From: Phallusia mammillata
Lineage: Eukaryota > Chordata > Ascidiacea > Phlebobranchia > Ascidiidae
Direction: 5' to 3'
DNA: 64,000 bases
Assembly: GCA_003260075.1 (NCBI GenBank)
Contig: QLIY01000092.1
Span: 19,336 to 83,335 of the forward strand
Position 1 is the first letter of the stretch. Each line of letters begins with the position of its first letter. Position numbers and translations under genes: made by a program. Under the pieces are notes generated by a model. That model saw nothing but the letters and a program-made list of their open reading frames with translations. It was not told where the DNA came from and did not search any database. Shown here in pieces: positions 1 to 8,800 of this stretch.

Positions 1-158
1 AAAGAAAAAAGAAAAAAAGAAAAAAAAATATAGACAAAAACAATATGTGTCCCCTTCATGGAAGGGGACCCATAATTATTTTATGAGCTCAATTTTACAA
101 CAAAACTTGGAAAGGTTTTAAATGTGCAAACTAAAATGCAATGGTATTTTACAAAATG

Positions 159-3100
159 TCAGCTTACCAAGTTCTGGAATTGATGGACTGGTGATAAGGC
201 AGGTAGATTCCCAAAACTAGATTGAAATTGCGCTTGGGACTGAATGTGATGAAAAAGGCTAAACATTGCTGCCATTGCCTGTTGTTGATGCTGTGGACTG
301 TATTGCTGCATGGAGTTTGGATTTATAACTGGATATGCACTTTCACCAAATGTTGTTGGGATAAAACTTTGTTGAGTGTTTGGTATAGAATGCATTGATG
401 CTTGTGACAGACTTGGGGATTCCAATGAAGCTTCCATTTGGTTTAAATTTACAGAAAGGTATTTGACAAATTTTTGAACACGTTCTGGATTTTCTGAAAC
501 CATTTGGTGTGTGATTTTGACCAACCATTCTTGGCTATCTGAAAACCTATAATAAAGAAGATGGGTTTAAAAAATGTTTGCCACTATTTATGGTAGAAAC
601 CTGCGACTAAGATNCATACGTATCATGCAGTGAACCATGGGTGGGCAACCTTTGATTAGATCATGGGCCGCACCTTTGTAGAACACGAAGTGATTTTACT
701 TTGTTGCATACCAAAAATGCCTTACTACAAGTAAAATGCACATTTGATTCTAGCAGCATATTGTCAGGTCGCGGAAAAATAGCACGCACTAATCTGCCCA
801 AAAAATCGCACTAATCTGCCCAAAAAATATTATAATTGGACTCGTTTGTCAGTACATTTGAAATCCAAATGAATCTGCAGGCCGCACGACCTTTAATCAA
901 GGGCCGCATGTGGCCAGCGAGCCACAGGTTGCCCACCACCGACTTAAACCAACAACTCAAACCATAGAAAAAATACATTTCACAAAAAATCTATTATACT
1001 CCTTTCTGGAGCTGCTGAAAATAAAATCATTTTGCACCATATTACATCAAGCAACTATCAAATAGGATGAAAGTAAGTCAATACAAGCTCCATCCTTATG
1101 TGGTATTGTCACAGTTATATCCTTTGTGTATCGTACCTTCTGATAGAATGAAAAATGTTTTCATGGGCAGAACAAACCATGTCATGCTTGCTTTTTAATT
1201 CTCTCCAGCACATAGCCATCCATCTAAAAGCTATTGCTTCCGGGTGAGTTAAACAAGCATCAAGAGTATGGGCAATCAAAATTCCTGCATAAAATAGTCT
1301 TTAACTTGTTTTTTTTTAGTTACAAAGCTTCATAAAAGTAACATAAAGCACCTGCTACATTGTTAACACTTGATCTTAGCACACTTTCCCATCCGATCAT
1401 TTTTGTTTTGTGGATTCCATCAGCAATATGGGCTATTGCTTGAGATTCACATCCATGCTGATAAGAACTGTATAACTTTTCAATTTTTTTGACAATATCT
1501 GTATAAATTGTAATACAGATCCAGGTGCTAATTTAACTTTTTGTGATATTGTCAGTACACACAAAATGCCACAATCACATCACCTTTTGGAATTATTTTT
1601 TCTTCACACAAAATACTTGAAATTGTCAAAATTTGTTGAATAGATAATTCACTTGATAGCATGGGCTCAATGTTTTTCAAAAGATTCGGATTAACAAATT
1701 GCTTTGCATAAGATTTTGAACTCTAAAGTATTATGCAACAAGTTACAAACTAAAAATGTTATTGTACAATTTAAACCAGTGGTTCTACAACTTTTATATT
1801 TTTAAGTGCTTTTGTCTATAGAGGGGAATATATTACTAAAGGCATAAAAAATTAACCAGTCTTATCAATTAACCAGTTTCTAATTATTATACCAGTCTTA
1901 TCAACTTCTTTCCATCAGGGCTGCAAAGTAAAAGGTTTTAGAAAAATAGTGTTTTTGTGACAGACCCATTTGAACCAAGAGCACCTCATAAACTGCAATG
2001 AAAACCTTAAAAAATGTCAGATTCAGATTTCATAGTTATTAGGAGTAGGAAAAAGTATATGGTGCCACTTGTCGTTTTGCCCACATTTGTTTCTTTTTGT
2101 GATTGTGTCCTCAAGGAGCACTGCTATTTTGATTGCATTAAACACATGTATCCTTGCCAAACCACAAAATTGTCAACTTACTATTATAAATTTTGCCTTG
2201 GACATTTAGAGCACAATTATTATGATTTGGTGCACCCCCCTTTCAGAAGCTAAACTTTACAGTTAAGAAACTATAGCAAGTAGTCCAGGGAATTTTAACA
2301 TGTATATGAAGATTAAAAATTCGTTTTGACACTAGTGTCTAAAGCTAAGGTACATATATCAGTCATTTGCAAGTTTTGAACAGTTGGTAAGCAATAGTAC
2401 TTACTTTTTGTGGCAGGTGCTTTTGCAAGTTAGATTTCATCTGTTCCACAATGAGATACTGGATGTTGGAATCGTTTTCAGACTGTGTGCAATCAAATGC
2501 CACATCAAGCAACTGGATCGGTCTCCTTGTTTTTCTGATTTAAAGGTAGAACAAACACATTTAATTTGACATAACAGTGGGAAAATTGCCAAAAAGACTA
2601 CTAAATTGGATATAACTGTTTCTGGAAGTAAATTCCTAATTTTAAAATTTTAAGCAGCATGTAAAACATTTGGCAAACCAGTTAGAAATGTTATTGAGTT
2701 GAAACCATTTAAAAAAACAAACACCAACAGGGTATCAACATACGTATCATGCAGCAACCATTCTAATCCATCAAAAGTGTGTGGCGATTGCACAAGATCA
2801 TTCCATTTTGTTACAACCCACATCAGCTTGTTGTTACTTTCCAACAAGTAACTTCTCACTACTGCAGTTAACTTTTCTTTGCCTAAATTATTATGACAAG
2901 GTTAGGAAAATAAATGTACAAAATTCATATAAAACCAAAACTGCAAACAAATAAAATAATTAAGTTAGAAAAGTTGAGGAAGAACAAAAACAAGAAAGAA
3001 TTTTTTACAGGTGGCTTTTGTGTATTGGATATGATATACATACCACAGCTTTTTATTTCTTGCACTAATGCCTGTTTCCATTTCTTTTCTTTTGAAGAAG

Positions 3101-3392
3101 TTAAAGCTGCTGTAAGTGCCAGTGCAAGTGAGCAATTTTTCTTCGCCAAATCTAAAAAAATATTTCAATTGCAGTTGGTCAGTGAATACTGGCAGAACTT
3201 GGTTCTTAGATAAGATTCAAACATAAAAAAACAACTATTACAAAAAGACACACCAAGTTCATAAAAGTTTTACTTACCAGACGTGAGAATGCGATTTCTG
3301 TTCAGATTTCCACAAATTTCCTTTAACTCTCCATTGGTTAAAAATTCTTTAAACAGAGGAGCTAATGAAATAATGTTTCCCTTTATGGACAT
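159..3392 (-). CDS. Unrecognised eight-exon protein, about 437 aa
   Basis: I do not recognise this gene. Eight exons join with consistent GT-AG sites and reading phase: 3278-3392 (ATG), 3044-3151, 2744-2882, 2405-2534, 1584-1722, 1352-1498, 1137-1284 and 159-546. The summed length is 1314 bp, exactly 438 codons with stop. The first seven exons give a mostly helical protein without signal peptide or clear membrane segment, starting MSIKGNIISLAPLF and containing QLLDVAFDC and HPEAIAFRWMAMCW, which reads like a helical-repeat fold. The last exon ends in a low-complexity Ser/Pro/Gln/Asn tail (MQQYSPQHQQQ). The final codons include a possible donor (gtaagc at 162-167), so the true C-terminus could lie left of the window. 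The exon chain is well supported; function unknown. Confidence 0.7.
636..942. mobile_element. Non-autonomous hAT-like element (MITE)
   Basis: The ends are inverted repeats: GTGGGCAACCT at the left and AGGTTGCCCAC at the right, with GGGCCGCA-type subterminal sequence at both sides. This GGGCAACC end type is common among small hAT-derived elements. There is no coding capacity. A clean 8-bp target duplication is not evident. The element lies in the intron between the last two exons of the first gene. Confidence 0.6.
783..828. repeat. Two-copy 22-bp tandem repeat inside the MITE
   Basis: The unit cgcactaatctgcccaaaaa occurs twice head to tail. It is internal to the hAT-like element. Confidence 0.7.
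1778..1912. repeat. Possible single hAT-type end and degenerate short repeats
   Basis: CAGTGGTTCTACAACTT resembles the terminal repeat of hAT elements, but I found no matching right end. It is followed by degenerate repeats of ttaaccagtcttatcaa (about 1853-1912). It lies in an intron of the first gene. Confidence 0.3.
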
Positions 3393-3424
3393 AGTTTTTT
3401 GCACATAGTTCAGTTTGCTTTAAC

Positions 3425-3440
3425 CTAAACAACTAAAAGA
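3425..3440 (-). promoter_or_regulatory. Possible 3' splice acceptor just upstream of the first gene's ATG
   Basis: Read on the minus strand, a T-rich tract ending in AG (tagttgtttag) lies 32 nt upstream of the ATG at 3392, and I see no matching upstream exon. In ascidians such a site often receives the spliced leader. It may equally be the acceptor of an unseen 5' UTR exon. Confidence 0.3.
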
Positions 3441-3660
3441 AAATGAAATGATTTTGACTATAAACATGTTCTCTGTATGTACTTATTAACTTGCTTAAAT
3501 ATAGCACACAATTTATACACTAAAAGAAACAGAAAACCCAAAATCTTTGCATAAAAGCAAAACTTGCATTATTTTTTGTCATAGAGTTTTCAACTTTACA
3601 CCCTACAAAAATAGAATGATAATGAACCGCAACTATTCTGCACTGTTTGTCTGGTAGAAA

Positions 3661-3786
3661 AACTTGTTAACCCGTAGCGTACGATTTCACGTGACGTCAA
3701 ATGATTCGGTGCTGTCAAAACTGCCGAAAATTCGGTTTCAGCCGAACCAAATTTTTGCCGATTCGCCGAATCTCAGCTTTAAACTG
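3661..3786 (-). mobile_element. Degenerate end fragment of the ATTCGGCC-type hAT element
   Basis: Read in reverse relative to the element at 24904-25772, this stretch shares the gtagcgtacga block, the gtgacgtcaaatgattcgg block and several ATTCGG/CCGAAT motifs in the same order. It is an eroded, partial copy without visible target duplication, between the first gene and the kinase gene. Confidence 0.6.
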
Positions 3787-4077
3787 ATCGTAAAAACCAT
3801 GCAACTTGCAAACCCACAAACACAGCTGATAAGGACACTTGAACACTGTGTTTAAGAAACCTTGCAACGCTACAATTCAGCTGTTTGTCAATCGCCGCAC
3901 CTTAACCTTTGTTTCCTACTTTGTGCGACCCGTCCCAAGCCGCCTATTCAGAAGGCAAACTCTCTTCATAAATACTCAAAGTCACGCACAGAGGTAGACG
4001 CGCTCGGTGTATGATCGGCTGGTGTTTTAAAGAAAAAAGGCTGAACCTGCGGGAGTCTAGTTTCCACTGGGGGAAAG

Positions 4078-4132
<55 letters not shown>
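4078..4132. other. Run of 55 C, probable gap filler
   Basis: An uninterrupted C run with no duplicated sequence on its two sides. Three of the five long runs in the window are 53-55 long, which fits a fixed filler of about 50 plus neighbouring real C bases. Not counted as a genuine satellite. Confidence 0.7.
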
Positions 4133-4978
4133 ACTGTCGAAATATTTGTTGCCAATCGACGTGCGTCAGTTCCGGTTTAGGTTGTCAGGCGGCCGAAACA
4201 GAAAAAAAATGACAGTTTTCCCCACCTGTTATGTAAAACGGTTCAAAATTGTTTGCGTAATTCAGTTTGGTTTAACTAGTTTATGTTTCCCTTGCTGCTT
4301 TTTGTAAGGATCCTGCTGGGAACTGAATAAAGAAGCTTTGAATGGGACTTTCGCAAAAATATCTGATTTTCATGCAAATACTGTCCGTATATCCGACAAC
4401 CCAGGTTTCGGTTGAATGTAGTTGTACCACATTAAAATGTGTGTGTGAGTATAAGCCAGGTAAACAATGAAACAAAAAATCTATGTATCTCATACTTTGC
4501 CAAAAAAATACGATGGGGTCTAAAGCCGTGCAAAGAAAAACACGATTATAGCTGCTGGTGTAAAAAGTACACAAAAGAGGTTAGTTCCGCTTTCGAAAAA
4601 GTAGTTCCTCTTTGATAACGTTTACCACATGAACAAAGGTCGACTGTGTGACAACACCAAACAAAACAATGCGTTGGCTTTCCTTCCTCTGGAGTTTAGT
4701 CATCCGTGACGTGTATTGCTTTCCTTTTTCGCACCAAAGAAAACGCGATTATACAAGATATAAACATACCACATTATTTGCTGAATCAACTTCTAATCAA
4801 TTCCAAGTCGGCAGCAGTTATGGCGCTTGGCGTTGAACTATCCCACATAAGAAAGGCTCCAAGTGCCTTTGCCATGTTAGCGGCTTATGGACGATTGGAC
4901 GGCAACAGTTTGACGCTGACTGTCAGTTAGCGATAAACTACTTGCCGCCAAAATTACGTGGGTTTCTCTTTTTTATCC

Positions 4979-5024
4979 TTGATGTAGGTCCAACGCTACA
5001 GTCTGATGTAGGTCCAACGCTACA
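4979..5024. repeat. Two-copy 24-bp tandem repeat
   Basis: The unit gatgtaggtccaacgctaca with a 4-bp spacer occurs twice, just upstream of the gag-like reading frame. It could belong to the leader or LTR end of that retrotransposon. Around it (3787-4977 and 5190-5819) I see no gene; that flanking DNA is mostly AT-rich. Confidence 0.6.
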
Positions 5025-5051
5025 AGCGTACAAAAACGTTATTTTTGCATT

Positions 5052-5185
5052 ATGACAAAAGCCACAAACTCAGAGAATGCTGTAGCATTAAAGTTACCTA
5101 CGTTTTGGACAGCTCAGCCACGAGTTTGGTTTCAGCAAGCGGAGGCACAGTTCGCTCTTAAAAGCATTAAAGGAGATCTAGATAT
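5052..5185 (+). pseudogene. Gag-like fragment of an LTR retrotransposon (Ty3/gypsy type)
   Basis: An ATG-started frame of about 44 residues contains LKLPTFWTAQPRVWFQQAEA followed by QFALKSI. This matches the usual start of many animal Ty3/gypsy gag proteins, in which a LPxFW...WFxxxExxF block is followed by a segment leading to a 'yyyVv..L' motif. The similarity stops exactly at the single N at 5186; beyond it the frame reads unrelated residues. No protease, reverse transcriptase or integrase is present. It is therefore a relic or an assembly-truncated copy. I infer family type from the motif alone. Confidence 0.6.
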
Positions 5186-5819
5186 NAACATCACTAAACG
5201 TAATGTAGACATTTTAAGAATCGTCATTGTCATTAGTTCACTCGTCTATATCGGGATAATTGTACACGTTACTTAGACAAGCATGAACGCACTTAGTTTA
5301 AGAAATCCATGTGATAATAATAGAAAACATGACAAAAAGTGTCACATTTTGACATTGTTGTTAGCTGAATAAAATAACTTTAGAACAATCTAAAACGTGG
5401 CTATAAATATGTCCAGTTGACGCCGCTTTTGGCAATAGTGTTTCATCAAACAATTTTTATTTATTTATTTTCAAACCAGCATACTAACAACACAAAAATG
5501 CACCATTTTGCGCACTTCAAAAGTTGGTTTCATTATTAATTAAGTTTACACTTCCTCATAAAACAGATCTACCCATTTTGATGTAACAGCAAAAGAGCAT
5601 TGAGAAAACAGTAAAAATGCAAACACAGATAAAAAAAAATACATAATGCATCTTCAAAACGAATAAAAAGTGATAAAAGCTGAAACAGAATTCATGAAAA
5701 CACACTTACACATCTCATCAAATATGTACAATAAAACACATAATCATTAAACTAAAAAGATTGCATATATCATGTCACACAATTTGAAGATTATCACCAC
5801 ATTTTAAATCAACAAAAAT

Positions 5820-8800
5820 TTAGCATGTATAGAGTAATTGATGTAAATTTCGTAGGGCAGCATTTTTTTGTTCTGTACTTCCAAAATCTTCGCTTTGTTC
5901 TGTCATTGATATGGCATTAAAAATGACTTGTTCGGCTTCTTTATTGTGACCCAAGCCTATGTAAGCTCTCCCAATGATGTGATTACAACAGGGGAATAAT
6001 GATAACTTTTCTGATTGTTCAGTAAAGGCGTCCAAAAGTGATTTTGCCTGAGTTGCTATGACCATTGCTTCACCAAACTCATTGAAGTGCAAATAACAGT
6101 CAGCTAAAAAGCACAATACCTTTGCTTCAAGCAAGGATTTAAACCTAACATTAAATGGTAGGTTTTTGACTTTCTCTAAAAGAGTTTTGACTGATTGAAG
6201 AATTTGCCCATCTTGGTTGTGATGAGATTGGATATGTGTTGTTGCAGCTTTACAAAAGTTGTTTATTTCTGTCCAAACGTTTCTTTTTGTAGACAACGTA
6301 CAGTCATCGTTGCTAACAGTGATATCCAATGTCATTCGGGTCATGAGCAGTGCTGTTTCCAAATCAGTTGGTTGATCTAAAAACATTTTAAAATAGATCC
6401 AATAAACCAACATAATTTCCGATTTACATACTGCATATTTATGGTTCAGAATGGAAAACACAAAAAGGTAATGTGAATTTAAAAGTACAAAAAAGCAGTA
6501 CATTTCAAAAACAGTTAACTATCCAAAATAATGCATATGATTAAACTGGCGATACCCTACAATGAAGCTGGCATGTGCAGCATACTAGGCTCGCAATAGT
6601 GCATGTGATTAGATTTCTGACAGGCCCATACCCAACCTGAGTAGCTCAGTAAGAAGAACATGAGTCTAGGTTTTTTTAGCCTATGCATTGCCATATGGGA
6701 CTTGGTATGACACCTTCAATAGGCCTGGTATATCATGATTTTAGTTGAATGTTATTTTTTGCACTAAAAACTGTTTACCATCTGGGTGTTGTCTGGTGGT
6801 TTCTTCTTCTGCAGCTTCACTTGAAGGAAAAACAACCTTTGGAGCAGTGGCGTCATTGGGATTGAATCCTGGAAAAAAAGGTTGAGTTGAGTTTATTTCA
6901 CTTGGTTAAAAAACTAGTAGCGACACAAAGACACTTAAACAATCACAAAGCCATGTATACCTACGTAAGATAAAAACATTTTAGAATGTGAAACAGTTTA
7001 GGGCACAAAAGTTGTCATTGGGATTGAATCCTGGTAAACATGGTTGAGTTTAATTTATTTCACTTGGTTAAAAAACGAGTAGCGGCACCAAAGCACTGAA
7101 ACAATCACAAAGCCATATAGCTATGTAAGATAAAAACGTTCTAGAATGTGTGGATAATGGCTAAATGCGCTGCAGCTACACCGTATTATAAAGCAATATG
7201 TGACTGGTGCTCACAAGAAAGTCAGGTTGGTGCGTGGTGGGTAAACACGACTAATGGTTGCTTTCATAACTAATCCTAAAATGTGTCTATTTCTCACAAA
7301 AAAACTAAAAAGGTCCATGCAAACCTAAAAAATACCTGTGCATTTATGTTTTATTATTGAATAGTTTACCAGTAGAGTGTTGTCTGGTGTTTCTTCCTTT
7401 TAGAGGAAAAACAATCTTTGGTTCTGATAGATTGGGATCAAACCCTGCAAAATAGAAGGTAAAGATATAGTGAATATTGGTTATGTAAGAAATTGGAAAA
7501 GGGCGAAAACTATTTTTAGCCTATGCCTCTCTATTGCACTATAGAGATATTTACCACTTGGGTGTTGTACAGTGCTTGTTTCATATTCATTTGAAGAAAA
7601 AATATCCTTTGGTTCTGTTGTGTAATTGGATGCAGAGTCTAAAAAATTAAAAACATTTTAAGCCTATGCCCTTGCAGAACATAAAGTAGTAAAAAAGTAT
7701 AACGGTTCTGTTTACCTGAAGAGTTTTGTCCGCATCTTGTTTCAGGAGCAATTTGGCTTGAAGAGCAAACAACTTTTGGTGATGTATTGTTATTCTGTTC
7801 ATAGTCTAAATAATATTGGCTGGAATCACTTCTTTGTATAACGTTTTTGTACATATCTTTGCATATGTTTTGTTTTTGTGGTCATTAAATTGGTAAACAT
7901 TATAACACAGCAGTACGGCTAATAATAATAAACTTAACTTTTCAGAAAATTATCAAAAAGGCTTAGCTGAGCATTGTAATCAATTACTTTGGCTTGTTAC
8001 AACATAGTTACTGAACCAGCTTCACAATATCTAATCACATATTTACCATTTGTGAGTAAGTCTCCTGAACTAGAGAGAAAAGTTTGGAGAACTGCCTTTG
8101 GTGAGGTTGTATCTTCAATATCTCTTACCCCTAAAGTAAGTATAGGCAGCTTTTATGCATATTTTGTTGCAAAATTTAATCATTTTGTTGTAATTACCAT
8201 TACCAGCTGCTGGAGACAGAGGAAAAACGTTGATGCTTTCAGTGCGGTCTTGAGTGACATTATTTTCATCTTCACTTTGTGGATTAATATCTGTGTACAA
8301 ATAATTATCTTTGTTAAGGTTTTAAGCCACGTTTTGTTGCATACCAGACTAGGTTTAGCTCTGTGATGGTTAAGATTGAAAATCATCATTTTAATACTAT
8401 CATTTAACTAAGTATCCACTTTTGTTTGCAGTACAGTGGCAGATAATAAATAAGTTACTGGCAAGCTAGTGCTAATGCCTACAAAGTTCAGTTTTTATGA
8501 GCTCAGTTGCTGCAGTCTAGTACCCCCCCCCCCATTTAACTAAGTATCCACTTTTGTTTGCAGTACAGTGGCAGATAATACATAAGTTACTGACAAGCTA
8601 GTGCTAATGCCTTATGCCTACAAAGTTCAGTTTTTATGAGCTCATTTGCTGCAGTCTAGTGGAGTCTGGGGTTGAACTAAGGGCACCAATTAAAAAAGAA
8701 GATTAAATCCATTTTACCTGTTTATAAGTTGGCCAAAAATTCAGGATCAAAATGATACACAAATGGAACTGTTTTTAGTTTGTTATACATAAAAGGTACG

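Noticed and set aside
4011..4307. Proline-rich frame across the 55-C run (similar frames at 12,500 and 37,187; glycine-rich ones on the other strand)
   Set aside because: The Pro or Gly tract is created only by the C run, which I regard as filler.
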